Source: an uncultured Bacteroidales bacterium (GTDB lineage Bacteria > Bacteroidota > Bacteroidia > Bacteroidales > F082). Taken from it: a stretch of DNA of 64,000 nucleotides. Shown piece after piece: positions 30,786-40,070 of this stretch (position 1 is its first letter; each line of letters opens with the position of its first letter). The notes under the pieces were generated by a model. That model was not told where the DNA came from. It saw only the letters and a list, made by a program, of their open reading frames with translations, and did not search any database. The translations under genes were made by a program, and so were the position numbers. The stretch is taken from the NCBI GenBank assembly GCA_947305795.1, contig CAMZEK010000003.1, positions 35,352-99,351 on the forward strand, written 5' to 3'.

Positions 30786-32032
30786 AGGTTGATGCCGTAC
30801 TCGTTGATTTTTCTGTACAAGGTACGCTCACTGATGCCCAAGGCTTTTGCCGCGTCTTTGCGCTTGCCGCGATGGGCTTCCAATGCCTTGATAATCATCT
30901 CTTTCTCGTGATGTTCAAGGGAGAGCGTTTCGGGCATACCGGTCGTTGAGCTTGTCGAAACGACACCATAATGTGCTTCTTCCGCTGGAATGAATTCGGT
31001 GAACTCTGGTTCGGTTGCTTCAGGCTCGCTTTGGTTCACACGGGTCACCACAGTGTCGCCGATTTGGGTGACAGGGTTGGCTTGCACGTGGTTCTGTTCC
31101 ATCGGGCGACCGTTGGTCATATTGTTGACCTGGGCACGCAGCTCGGCGATGTCTTTCTTCATGTCGAAAAGCACACGGTAGAGAAGGTCGCGCTCACTGA
31201 CACTGTCCATCGACTCATCGTGTGGCAGCAACACGGGCAATGCACTTTGCACCCTGTTAGGCAAGTATTTAGCCAAAGTTTCCGCCGTAATGTTGCGGTC
31301 GGTCTCCATGATAGAAATCTGCTCGGTAACGTTCTTCAGTTGGCGCACGTTGCCGTCCCAACGGTAACTTTCTAACATTTTCACCGCTTCAGGCGTCAAT
31401 GTGATGGCGGGAATGTGATTGCGCTCGGCGAAGTCGGCGGCAAACTTGCGGAACAACAGCGGAATGTCAGCTTTTCGTTCGCGCAAGGCAGGAATGTGAA
31501 TCGGGATGGTGTTCAGCCTATAATAAAGGTCCTCGCGAAATCGCCCTCTTTCAATGGCCAAAGGCAAGTCGACGTTAGTGGCGGCCACGATTCTGACGTC
31601 AGTTTTCATCAACTTGGAGCCGCCCACGCGGATGAACTCGCCGTTTTCCAACACGCGCAACAAGCGGGCTTGGGTGGAAAGGGGCAACTCGCCAACCTCG
31701 TCCAAGAACAAGGTGCCTTTGTCGGCAATTTCGAAGTAACCCTTACGCTCGTTGACGGCGCCCGTGAAGGAGCCTTTCTCGTGACCAAACAGTTCAGAGT
31801 CAATGGTTCCTTCTGGGATGGCACCACAGTTCACAGCGAAATATTGGCCGTGCTTACGGGTGCTGTTTTGGTGGATAATCTTCGGAAACACGTCCTTGCC
31901 CGTACCGCTTTCGCCCGTGATGAGCACGGTGAGGTCGGTGGCGGCCACTTGCGCCGCAATGCCGATAGCACGATCCAACTCAGGGTCGGTGCCGATGATG
32001 CCGAAGGTCCTTTTTATCGCTTGTACATCCAT
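30782..32032 (-). CDS. Sigma-54-dependent transcriptional activator (no receiver domain)
   Basis: An enhancer-binding AAA+ activator of RpoN promoters (416 aa). The AAA+ domain starts almost at the N-terminus: Walker A GESGTGKDVF, sigma-54 contact loop GSFTGA (the variant of GAFTGA), Walker B LFLDEVGELP, and an arginine-finger region. The C-terminus is a Fis-type helix-turn-helix (RGKRKDAAKALGISERTLYRKI). There is no receiver or other sensor domain, so input may come from abundance or a partner. The linker contains a palindromic repeat. Coupled to lptE, suggesting envelope regulation. Confidence 0.92.
   Translation of the reverse strand: MDVQAIKRTFGIIGTDPELDRAIGIAAQVAATDLTVLITGESGTGKDVFPKIIHQNSTRKHGQYFAVNCGAIPEGTIDSELFGHEKGSFTGAVNERKGYFEIADKGTLFLDEVGELPLSTQARLLRVLENGEFIRVGGSKLMKTDVRIVAATNVDLPLAIERGRFREDLYYRLNTIPIHIPALRERKADIPLLFRKFAADFAERNHIPAITLTPEAVKMLESYRWDGNVRQLKNVTEQISIMETDRNITAETLAKYLPNRVQSALPVLLPHDESMDSVSERDLLYRVLFDMKKDIAELRAQVNNMTNGRPMEQNHVQANPVTQIGDTVVTRVNQSEPEATEPEFTEFIPAEEAHYGVVSTSSTTGMPETLSLEHHEKEMIIKALEAHRGKRKDAAKALGISERTLYRKINEYGINL
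30942..30964. repeat. Palindromic REP-like sequence inside the sigma-54 activator gene
   Basis: gtcgttgagcttgtcgaaacgac has 6-bp inverted ends. It resembles cttgtcgaa-type dispersed palindromes common in Bacteroidota (recollection). It lies in the linker between the AAA+ and HTH domains and keeps the frame. Confidence 0.5.
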
Positions 32033-32062
32033 ACTCCTAACTCCTCACTCCTAAACTAGACA

Positions 32063-34531
32063 CTATCTCAATACAGCATTAAGTTGTTGCTCCATAGCAC
32101 TTTGGATCTTGCCCATCGTCTTCTCAATCACCTTGTCGGTGAGGGTGGTGGTGGGCGACATCAGCACGAAGCTCATGGCGTATTGTTTCTTGCCAGCCGG
32201 AATCTTCTCACCTTCGTAGACGTCGAAGAGGCTCATCGATTGCAGGATCTTGTTCTCCGCGCTCATGGCGACTTTTCTTACTTCGTCGAAGGTGACGTTC
32301 TTGTCGAAAATCATGGCAAGGTCGCGGCGCACGGCGGGGAACTTCGACAGCGGCTCGAAGTGCACTTCCTTGGCCTTGGCCAGGCATTGCATCATCACCG
32401 TCCAGTTGAAGGTGGCGTAGTAGACGTCTTTCTTCAGGTCGAAGTGCTTCAAGGTCTTTTTGCTGAGTTTGCCAAGGGTGACAATCTCCTTGCCGTCAGC
32501 ACAATACGTGGTGGCATAGTCGAAATGTGGTAGGTCGGCTTCCTTGGCTTCGAGGGCATTGCAGTCAAACTTGAAGTGATTGAGGATACCCATGACATAT
32601 TCTTTAAGGTCGAAGTAATCGACAGGTTTGGCTTGGTTGCTCCACAATTCGGCTTGTTTGTTGCCAGTAAGGAAGAGGTCGAGACAGGTATGTTCACTAT
32701 AGGGCTTGAGCGGCTTGGTCTCGTCACCGACACCTTTGGCATCGAAGAAGTAGACGTTACCGAACTCGAAGAACTTCATATCACTGACCTTGCGGTTCTG
32801 ATTGAAGGCGATGCTCTCCAATCCGCCCCACATTAAGGTCTGGCGCATCACGTTGAGGTCGCTGCTGAGCGGGTTGAGAATCTTCACGTTCTTCTCTGCG
32901 TCGAAGGCAGGGAAGGCCTCGCTGTAGGCGGCCTTGGTGAGCGAGTTGTTCATGATTTCGTAGAAGCCATTGGCGACAAGCATGTCGCTGATTTTCTGCT
33001 GCATCTTGTCGGCGTCGGGTTTGGCGGCGCGGCTGATGGAGGCGTGAATGCGGCTCGGGATTTCAATGTTGTCATAGCCGTAGATGCGGAGGATTTCCTC
33101 GACCACGTCGGCGGGACGGGTCACATCAACCTTGCTGGTGTGCACGTCGACTACAACGTGTCTATCGTCTTGCTCAACAATTTGGCATTCAAGGCTCTTC
33201 AGTATGTTGACGGCTTGGACAGGGTCGATGACCTTACCAGCCACTTTGTTCAGGTAATCAAATTTCAGGTCCACACGGGCGGGGGCGAAGTCACCGTTTT
33301 TCACATCTTTGATTTCGGAAGAAATCGTTCCGCCAGCCAACTCCTTTATTAATAAAGCGGCGCGTTTCAAGGCGTAGAGGGTGATGTTAGGGTCGGCGCC
33401 ACGCTCGTAGCGGAACGAGGCGTCGGTCTGCAGGCCGTGGAACTTGGAAGTCTTGCGGATGCTGGTGGGGTTGAAATATGCACTTTCAAGGAAGACGTTG
33501 GTGGTCTCCATGGTCACGCCCGACTTCTGTCCGCCGAACACACCGCCGATGCACATAGGCTCTTCGGCGTTGCAAATCATCAGGTTACGGCTGTTGAGTT
33601 TGCGCTCCACGCCGTCGAGGGTGACGAAAGGCGTGCCCTCGGGCATGCATTTCACCACGACCTTCTTGCCCGTGATTTTGTCGGCGTCGAAGGCATGCAT
33701 GGGCTGGCCGACTTCCATCAACACGAAGTTGGTGATGTCAACGATGTTGTTGATGCTGCGGATGCCGACGGCGGCGAGGCGGTTCTTCAGCCAGGCCGGC
33801 GACTCGCCGACTTTCACGCCACTGACGGTCACGCCAGAGTAGCGTGGGCAGGCCTGCGTGTCTTCAACGACCACGTCGATGTTGTTGTCGTGGTTTTCCA
33901 CCTTGAAGTCGTCCACCGAGGGGCGGATGAGGTGATATTTCGTGGTGTTCTCGCGTTGGTTGAGGGCGGCCACAAGGTCGCGGGCCGAGCCGATGTGTGA
34001 GGTGGCATCGCTGCGGTTGGCGGTGAGGCCGATTTCAATCGTATAGTCTTCTTCCACAGGGAAATAGAATGAGGCAGGCTTGCCTACTTCGTAGTCGTCG
34101 GGCAGCACCATAATGCCTTCGTGCGAGGTGCCGAGTTGCAGCTCGTCCTCGGCGCAAATCATGCCTTCCGAGACTTCGCCACGAATCTTACCCTTCTTGA
34201 TAATGATGTGTTCGTCGCCAATCCAAAGCTCTGTGTTGATGGTGGCCACGAGCACCTTCTGACCAGTAGCCACGTTGGGCGCGCCGCATACGATGTGCAG
34301 AGGCTCCTCGCCGCCGACGTCGACGGTGGTGATGTGCAGGTGATCCGAGTTGGGGTGGTCGATGCAGGTGAGCACCTTGCCCACGACGACGCCTTTCAGT
34401 GCGCCTTTCACCGACTCGAAGCGCTCCAGATCTTCCACTTCGAGGCCCGTGGAGGTGAGCACCTCGCTGACTTTCTCAGCCGAATAATCGCAGTTGACGT
34501 ATTGTTTCAACCAGTTATAGGAAATCTTCAT
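32063..34531 (-). CDS. pheT: Phenylalanine--tRNA ligase beta subunit
   Basis: The beta chain of the alpha2-beta2 synthetase (822 aa). In order: the start MKISYNWLKQYV, an EMAP/tRNA-binding domain (about residues 40-150), B3/B4 editing domain, B5 domain, catalytic-like core (RQTLMWGGLESIAFNQNRK), and C-terminal FDX-ACB anticodon-binding domain. The pheS partner is not in the window. The sigma-54 activator follows 30 bp downstream and may be co-transcribed. Confidence 0.97.
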   Translation of the reverse strand: MKISYNWLKQYVNCDYSAEKVSEVLTSTGLEVEDLERFESVKGALKGVVVGKVLTCIDHPNSDHLHITTVDVGGEEPLHIVCGAPNVATGQKVLVATINTELWIGDEHIIIKKGKIRGEVSEGMICAEDELQLGTSHEGIMVLPDDYEVGKPASFYFPVEEDYTIEIGLTANRSDATSHIGSARDLVAALNQRENTTKYHLIRPSVDDFKVENHDNNIDVVVEDTQACPRYSGVTVSGVKVGESPAWLKNRLAAVGIRSINNIVDITNFVLMEVGQPMHAFDADKITGKKVVVKCMPEGTPFVTLDGVERKLNSRNLMICNAEEPMCIGGVFGGQKSGVTMETTNVFLESAYFNPTSIRKTSKFHGLQTDASFRYERGADPNITLYALKRAALLIKELAGGTISSEIKDVKNGDFAPARVDLKFDYLNKVAGKVIDPVQAVNILKSLECQIVEQDDRHVVVDVHTSKVDVTRPADVVEEILRIYGYDNIEIPSRIHASISRAAKPDADKMQQKISDMLVANGFYEIMNNSLTKAAYSEAFPAFDAEKNVKILNPLSSDLNVMRQTLMWGGLESIAFNQNRKVSDMKFFEFGNVYFFDAKGVGDETKPLKPYSEHTCLDLFLTGNKQAELWSNQAKPVDYFDLKEYVMGILNHFKFDCNALEAKEADLPHFDYATTYCADGKEIVTLGKLSKKTLKHFDLKKDVYYATFNWTVMMQCLAKAKEVHFEPLSKFPAVRRDLAMIFDKNVTFDEVRKVAMSAENKILQSMSLFDVYEGEKIPAGKKQYAMSFVLMSPTTTLTDKVIEKTMGKIQSAMEQQLNAVLR

Positions 34532-34613
34532 TTTATTTGTATTTGTTTAATTGTCAATTCATTGTCGCGAACTACAGATGCAGTTCCGCCAAAAACTTGC
34601 TTTTTTGGAACGG

Positions 34614-34621
34614 CAAAAATA
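34614..34621 (-). promoter_or_regulatory. -7 box for pheT
   Basis: Minus-strand TATTTTTG lies 82 bp upstream of the pheT ATG. No well-spaced -33 box was found. Confidence 0.4.
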
Positions 34622-34710
34622 CAAAAATCTGACAAAATGTCACGAAAAAATCTTCAACAAGTTAGTTATCTGTGTTTTTAGAAAAATTCAAAATTTTCAA
34701 CAAAAAATTA

Positions 34711-34739
34711 TTGCAATTCGATAATTATTTGTATTTTTG
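34711..34739 (+). promoter_or_regulatory. Promoter of the lipoprotein/T9SS island
   Basis: TTG at 34711, an 18-bp spacer and TATTTTTG at 34732-34739 precede the first lipoprotein gene, leaving a leader of about 75 nt. No other promoter was recognised up to 40567, so the island may be one transcript. Confidence 0.55.
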
Positions 34740-34822
34740 CAGCGTCATGACACACAAAAACGGGCATAATTGCCCGAAAAAAAGAAATAATTAGTTATCA
34801 ACAAATTAAATCGAATTGAAAA

Positions 34823-35824
34823 ATGAGAAAGTTCAAAATCGTAGTGAAAATTTTGGCTCTTGCTGTGGTGATTTTCAACATTATTGCTTGCAACAAGGAA
34901 AAAGTCGAAACTAAAACTTATGGTGAAATGGAAACTGTTTCAAAAGAGGACGACATGAATACCTATCTGAAACAGTTCAAAGAGAAGATGCAATCAGCCA
35001 CGAAAAGCAACGAGGCTCTTTCAATGGAGGAAGCCCGTTGGCATCTTGAAGCCGTGCTGAATTATACCTATGGTGATGCAGGGCGTCAAGTTTCAGATAT
35101 CCAATGCGACACGTTTTATTACACGCTTCACACCGATGGTGAGGAAGTGACCCTTGCACAACTCAACGAAGCTTTCAATGCCTTGTCATTCGAGGTGGAA
35201 AAGGCATACAGTAAGTGCGACTTGCCCGACAAGAGTATTCTCGCCATCCAAACCTCGTTTGAGAGCGAGAGCAAGGACGGGGATATTGTTATAAGGAGTG
35301 TGCTAAGCACAAGGGGTTTTGATCTTTTAACATGGCCTCCGAGATTTGATTCCACGGATTATTGGTATCCAAATTATTATGCCGGAAAATGTGGTGAATA
35401 TGCTGGTCAGTATGCTGGTGAGCGAGGTGCTGAAACAGAACTAACACGCATGTTGAACTCAAGGATTCCGATATATGGTTGTACCAATGGTCATGCTTAT
35501 TTAACGGATTTCACAGAAGTGAAAATTGCTTACTATATGGACATGTATCTTATTGACAATCTAAGCCCATGTGGATACAAGATTTTCATGGAGACCATAC
35601 ACTATGATCATCAACCACATGTCTGCATTTCGCCTGATGATATGAATTATTATCTAGCCAAAGGAATTGAATTAATGGATCATTATTCTCCTGAAGGGAA
35701 AGTGATTGTATCTTGCTATTATGAATGGAACTTTTGGACAAGCCTCATTCCTTATGATACTTTCCACGATGCCTATTTCACATACGCTAAAGTGAATTGT
35801 ATTTGCGATGGGGATGAGTATTAA
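34823..35824 (+). CDS. Island lipoprotein A1 (unknown function)
   Basis: I do not recognise this family. It is a 333-aa predicted lipoprotein with lipobox IIAC (Cys23). Residues about 47-180 (YLKQFKEKMQSATKSNEALS... to RFDSTDYW) are almost identical to protein A2 at 37374, at both DNA and protein level; the remainder, with several cysteines and aromatic residues, has diverged strongly. The stop is 9 bp before the T9SS-sorted protein B1. Probably an envelope-anchored partner of B1 (inference). Confidence 0.8.
   Translation: MRKFKIVVKILALAVVIFNIIACNKEKVETKTYGEMETVSKEDDMNTYLKQFKEKMQSATKSNEALSMEEARWHLEAVLNYTYGDAGRQVSDIQCDTFYYTLHTDGEEVTLAQLNEAFNALSFEVEKAYSKCDLPDKSILAIQTSFESESKDGDIVIRSVLSTRGFDLLTWPPRFDSTDYWYPNYYAGKCGEYAGQYAGERGAETELTRMLNSRIPIYGCTNGHAYLTDFTEVKIAYYMDMYLIDNLSPCGYKIFMETIHYDHQPHVCISPDDMNYYLAKGIELMDHYSPEGKVIVSCYYEWNFWTSLIPYDTFHDAYFTYAKVNCICDGDEY
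34961..35365 (+). repeat. Left conserved block, copy 1
   Basis: About 405 bp within lipoprotein A1, nearly identical to 37512-37916 (constant offset 2551, no indels). Identity ends sharply after the GATTATTGG codons. Confidence 0.9.
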
Positions 35825-35833
35825 ACACACCGT

Positions 35834-37315
35834 ATGAAAAAGTTGTTTCTTGCATTGGGATTTCTCGTTTTTGTTGATGCAATTTCTGCTCAAGAAAAAG
35901 GTTTTTTTTCCATTTACAAAGACCCTGAAGGAATATTATGGAGCCCTTATGATGTAATAGAAACCGATTTTGGCGATTATTGGATTTCAGCTGTCAATTA
36001 CAATGGGACGCAAAGCAAATTGTTCAGCATCTCACCAAACGGGGTGATTTCCGATGGAATTGTGGTTGAAGAAGAAGGAATGTATGTTCTTGTCACAGAA
36101 ATAATTTCCCATTTTGATGCAAGTGGCGACCTCCTTGCACTAGCCGTCTGCAGGCAGGTTGCCAATGGGTCGTCCGCACTGATGATTTTGCGTCTTGATT
36201 CAGGCATGAACATTGTTCAACGCCACCTCGTGTCGTTCCCATTTGGAGAACGGCCCATCAAGGACATAAAGTTCATGAAAAAGATAGGCGGACTAATTGC
36301 CTCTGTTACATTTGGGCAGCAGCCTCCGTTCGATATTTTTTTGGCTGAGATTTCCTTCGATGGTGAAATTATCAAGTACATTAGGTGCGACATGGACTCA
36401 TTGATAACTGTCTGTAATCTATTTCCTGTGCACGGCGGAACTAACCAAATCGGAATGTTTGCCTGCACCAGCGAAAACTCCAACGCGATGATGGGCGTGC
36501 TGGTTTTTAACGAAAACTTGGAACTAATTTTCAGAATATATTTTCCCCAATGGGATTGTGGAGAGAATTTCATGTACCTTAACGACCATGGCAATAGTAG
36601 TGTTTTGCCTCTGCCTGATAGTGTTTATGTCTTGTCCTCGCGAATGATGGAATTCTCCACAATGCAGCACGACCAATCTACCATGTTTGCAATAATTGAT
36701 GACGAATTTAATTTGCAGGATTACACTGTTATTGGACATCTGAATGACACGGTTGAATATCCGGCATTTTACAGGTCAGTGGATTATTTCGATCGTTTGG
36801 GCAATCTCTCCATTTATCAATGCACAATGCAAAACATCACCCAAGGTTGGCCGTTGCAGTTCGTCCCCTTGCATCTTGTAGTCACTAAAACAGATGCTGA
36901 TTTGAACATCGAATGGCAGAAATGCTTCCTCACAGACGGCAATGCCTATACGCCTTTCACTATGACGACGACCTCTGACGGCGGATGCCTTATTGTAGGA
37001 GAGGTCTATGATTACAATCACAATTATCGATGGGATCTTTTTGCTCTCAAAATCGATGCTGACGGTACAGTGGGAGTCAAGGAGATTCAAGAGGGGAGCA
37101 TGGCTTCCGTTTATCCTAATCCAGCCAAAGAGACCATAAGAATGGTTGGAGTGAAGGCCAAGGAGACAAAGGTCTACAACGTTTTGGGGCAGCATGTCAT
37201 GTCTTTTGGCGGCAACGAAGCGGACGTGAAGGCTTTAGCTGCTGGTATTTATCTGCTGCGGGTTATTGAGGCAAATGGGAATGTACAGATGTTACGCGCC
37301 GTTGTTACAAAATGA
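35834..37315 (+). CDS. Island T9SS-sorted protein B1
   Basis: A secreted 493-aa protein: signal peptide MKKLFLALGFLVFVDAISAQ, a repetitive beta-rich region that may form a propeller (recurring patterns such as GGYL/GDYW, SKLFSISPNG, KTDADLNIEWQK), and a type A T9SS sorting domain from about residue 425 (SVYPNPAKETI ... VYNVLGQHVMSF ... GIYLLRVIEANG). It should cross the outer membrane by T9SS and become surface-attached or released. The C-terminal 90 residues are encoded by DNA identical to that in B2; the N-terminal 400 are only homologous. Function unknown. Confidence 0.85.
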   Translation: MKKLFLALGFLVFVDAISAQEKGFFSIYKDPEGILWSPYDVIETDFGDYWISAVNYNGTQSKLFSISPNGVISDGIVVEEEGMYVLVTEIISHFDASGDLLALAVCRQVANGSSALMILRLDSGMNIVQRHLVSFPFGERPIKDIKFMKKIGGLIASVTFGQQPPFDIFLAEISFDGEIIKYIRCDMDSLITVCNLFPVHGGTNQIGMFACTSENSNAMMGVLVFNENLELIFRIYFPQWDCGENFMYLNDHGNSSVLPLPDSVYVLSSRMMEFSTMQHDQSTMFAIIDDEFNLQDYTVIGHLNDTVEYPAFYRSVDYFDRLGNLSIYQCTMQNITQGWPLQFVPLHLVVTKTDADLNIEWQKCFLTDGNAYTPFTMTTTSDGGCLIVGEVYDYNHNYRWDLFALKIDADGTVGVKEIQEGSMASVYPNPAKETIRMVGVKAKETKVYNVLGQHVMSFGGNEADVKALAAGIYLLRVIEANGNVQMLRAVVTK

Positions 37316-37455
37316 AAACTATCTACAAATTAAACATTAAAGAATTAAATCAAAAAGGGAAGGAAAACGAACAATGAAAAAAACTAGAATCACATTGGGA
37401 GTTTTGGCTCTAGCAATGGTGGCAGTGACCGTAATCTCCTGCAACAAGGAAAATG
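37040..37455 (+). repeat. Right conserved block, copy 1
   Basis: About 415 bp spanning the B1 sorting domain, the intergenic region and the signal-peptide codons of A2. It matches 39655-40070 at constant offset 2615, with mismatches only toward the end. Confidence 0.9.
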
Positions 37456-38414
37456 CCGAAACAAGGAGTTTTGGTGAGACAGAAACCGTTTCGAGGGAAG
37501 ATGATATGAGCACCTATCTGAAACAGTTCAAAGAGAAGATGCAATCAACCACGAAAAGCAACGAGGCTCTTTCAATGGAGGAAGCCCGTTGGCATCTTGA
37601 AGCCGTGCTGAATTATACCTATGGTGATGCAGGGCGTCAAGTTTCAGATATCCAATGCGACACGTTTTATTACACGCTTCACACCGATGGTGAGGAAGTG
37701 ACCCTTGCACAACTCAACGAAGCTTTCAATGCCTTGTCATTCGAGGTGGAAAAGGCATACAGCAACTGCGACTTGCCCGACAAGAGTATTCTCGCCATCC
37801 AAACCTCGTTTGAGAGCGAGCGCAAGGACGGGGATATTGTTATAAGGAGTGTGCTAAGCACAAGGGGGCTTGATCTTTTAACATGGCCTCCGAGATTTGA
37901 TTCCACGGATTATTGGAATGAGTATTATGATTGGGGGGTTGAAAATGGTGGTGGCAAATGTGGTGCGTTTTCAGGAGAATGTTCAGACAGTGGCGCTCCG
38001 AAAGAATTGACAAACAAGGCCAATCTTCTGATTCCATTCGAGTATTGCGAAGACGGATATAGGACATACTTTACGGATCATTGCTGGTATGAAATAGACA
38101 TTTTCTTTTCTAATTCTTGTTTTTATTATTATCTTATGGACGAAAATAGTCCTTCGGGATTCAAACTATATTATTGCCATACTTCCGACGGATGCATCCC
38201 TCCTGAAGAGATGAACTATTATCTTGATAAGAGCCAAGAAATCATAGAGTATTTGCAACCTAATGGAAAAATACCAATTTGTTGCAAGTATTTTTGGGAT
38301 GAAATAACTGGGTATAGGGGAGAAAATCGATCCAATAGTTTCCGTAATAGTTTCCATACTTTGAAAGTACAATATGCAGAAATACATTGTGAACTTATCG
38401 TGTGTGATCAATAA
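37374..38414 (+). CDS. Island lipoprotein A2
   Basis: A paralogue of A1 (346 aa, lipobox VISC, Cys23). Residues about 47-180 match A1 almost exactly, whereas residues after DSTDYW differ (WNEYYDWGVENGGG...), though an EMNYYLDK / DMNYYLAK motif shows common descent. The signal-peptide DNA differs from A1 but is nearly the same as in the third lipoprotein at 39989, through the right conserved block. Its last 41 bp overlap the ORF of B2. Function unknown. Confidence 0.8.
   Translation: MKKTRITLGVLALAMVAVTVISCNKENAETRSFGETETVSREDDMSTYLKQFKEKMQSTTKSNEALSMEEARWHLEAVLNYTYGDAGRQVSDIQCDTFYYTLHTDGEEVTLAQLNEAFNALSFEVEKAYSNCDLPDKSILAIQTSFESERKDGDIVIRSVLSTRGLDLLTWPPRFDSTDYWNEYYDWGVENGGGKCGAFSGECSDSGAPKELTNKANLLIPFEYCEDGYRTYFTDHCWYEIDIFFSNSCFYYYLMDENSPSGFKLYYCHTSDGCIPPEEMNYYLDKSQEIIEYLQPNGKIPICCKYFWDEITGYRGENRSNSFRNSFHTLKVQYAEIHCELIVCDQ
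37512..37916 (+). repeat. Left conserved block, copy 2
   Basis: Second copy of the A-gene block at 34961-35365, differing by a handful of substitutions. Confidence 0.9.
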
Positions 38415-39930
38415 GAGCCTGATAAAATGGCTTATGTTCGTTCTCTTTCTCTTGGGAAAGCAATCCATGTTCCCCCAAGAGAAAGGCTTTCTTTCCATTA
38501 TTAGAGATGAGGGAGGAATGTCGATGGAGCCGATTGACGTGGTTGAAACGGCAAGCGGAGGCTACTTGATCATTGCCAATGACTATCATAATACAAAATC
38601 CAAAATTATTCAATTGGATGTCGATGGCTTTGTGGAAACAGAAACCGATATTGTTTTGGCCGATACTCTTTTGCGACTGGCAAATGTGTTCTCTGTTGAG
38701 AGCGATAATCTTCAGGATTCTTGTTTTGTCGTTATTGGCACATGCCGCCCTGTTACTGGGGGAATCCCTGCAATCATTACTTTCGTTGTCGGTGATGATA
38801 TAGGCATCAGGCGACGGAAAGTGGAACCTTTGTTGTTTGCTGAACAAGATCCTATCGCGGTTTCTGTTATGCCCTATCAAGGAGGATTTGTGTCGGGTTT
38901 GTCGTTTCTTGCCTTTGGTATAGAATCTTTCTTGGTACGAATTTCATCAGTGGGAACAATTACCAAATGGCAGAAATGTGACGTGGATTCTTTGGGATTA
39001 TTGTCGAACCTGTTTGCAGTGCACGGTGCTCCCGACAGGATTGGCATGTTTGCCCAAACAAGCATATCATCTGATGCGATGGCGGGGGTCCTTGTGTTTG
39101 ATAGCTCATTTAATCTTGAAAGACGAGCCTATTTTGGACCTTTAGAGTCGCTTTGTGAAAATGGTAACTTGATCTATTCATACCTTTTTCCTAGACAAAG
39201 TATGATGATACCCTTACCATACAACAATTATGTGATTTCCTCCAAACTTAGAGAAAATGAGATAAAGCCCAATGGAGTTTGTGAACAGCAAGACGAATCT
39301 GTGTTATTCGTTAAAACCGATGCCGATTTTAACTTGCAGAACGATGGCGTAATTGTAGAGCATTTCAATGACACGGTTGAAATTCCTGCACCGTTCAGAT
39401 CGATTGTCTCGACAAAAGATGGGTATGTTTTTCAATGCAGCATAGGAAACGTGAATTATCCTTCCGCACAATTCAGGAGGGATTTGCATCTTATTCTTAC
39501 TAAAACCGACGAAGATCTGAATGTGGTATGGAAGAAAAGGTTTTTGAGAGATGGCAACGCTTATTTTGCCTTTTCTATTGCTTCTTCTTCAGATGGAGGA
39601 TGCATTGTGGTCGGAACCATGTTCGATTTCAATGCAGAACAGCGGCTGGATGCCTTTGCTCTCAAAATCGATGCTGACGGTACAGTGGGAGTCAAGGAGA
39701 TTCAAGAGGGGAGCATGGCTTCCGTTTATCCTAATCCAGCCAAAGAGACCATAAGAATGGTTGGAGTGAAGGCCAAGGAGACAAAGGTCTACAACGTTTT
39801 GGGGCAGCATGTCATGTCTTTTGGCGGCAACGAAGCGGACGTGAAGGCTTTAGCTGCTGGTATTTATCTGCTGCGGGTTATTGAGGCAAATGGGAATGTA
39901 CAGATGTTACGCGCCGTTGTTACAAAATGA
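38374..39930 (+). CDS. Island T9SS-sorted protein B2
   Basis: A 518-aa paralogue of B1. The hydrophobic signal (SLIKWLMFVLFLLGKQ) precedes FPQEKGFLSI, matching AQEKGFFSI of B1. The start is uncertain: ATG 38374 overlaps A2 by 41 bp, and ATG 38434 would cut into the signal peptide. The body resembles B1 only moderately (VHGAPDRIGMFAQTS / VHGGTNQIGMFACTS), while the T9SS sorting domain is identical. Likely exported and surface-displayed; paired with A2. Confidence 0.83.
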   Translation: MQKYIVNLSCVINKSLIKWLMFVLFLLGKQSMFPQEKGFLSIIRDEGGMSMEPIDVVETASGGYLIIANDYHNTKSKIIQLDVDGFVETETDIVLADTLLRLANVFSVESDNLQDSCFVVIGTCRPVTGGIPAIITFVVGDDIGIRRRKVEPLLFAEQDPIAVSVMPYQGGFVSGLSFLAFGIESFLVRISSVGTITKWQKCDVDSLGLLSNLFAVHGAPDRIGMFAQTSISSDAMAGVLVFDSSFNLERRAYFGPLESLCENGNLIYSYLFPRQSMMIPLPYNNYVISSKLRENEIKPNGVCEQQDESVLFVKTDADFNLQNDGVIVEHFNDTVEIPAPFRSIVSTKDGYVFQCSIGNVNYPSAQFRRDLHLILTKTDEDLNVVWKKRFLRDGNAYFAFSIASSSDGGCIVVGTMFDFNAEQRLDAFALKIDADGTVGVKEIQEGSMASVYPNPAKETIRMVGVKAKETKVYNVLGQHVMSFGGNEADVKALAAGIYLLRVIEANGNVQMLRAVVTK

Positions 39931-40070
39931 AAACTATCTACAAATTAAACATTAAAGAATTAAATCAAAAAGGGAAGGAAAACAAACAATGAAAAAAACT
40001 AGAATCACATTGGGAGCCTTGGCTCTAGCAATGGTGGCAGCGACCGCAATCGCTTGCAACAAGGAAAAGC
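39655..40070 (+). repeat. Right conserved block, copy 2
   Basis: Second copy of the block at 37040-37455, covering the B2 sorting domain, spacer and signal peptide of the next lipoprotein. Confidence 0.9.

Noticed and set aside
33437-34000. 187-aa plus-strand ORF opposite pheT
   Set aside because: Shadow frame of an intact essential gene.
34532-34822. Possible small RNA in the pheT-lipoprotein gap
   Set aside because: Only AT-rich sequence and two divergent promoter boxes were seen; no stable hairpin and T-run pair.
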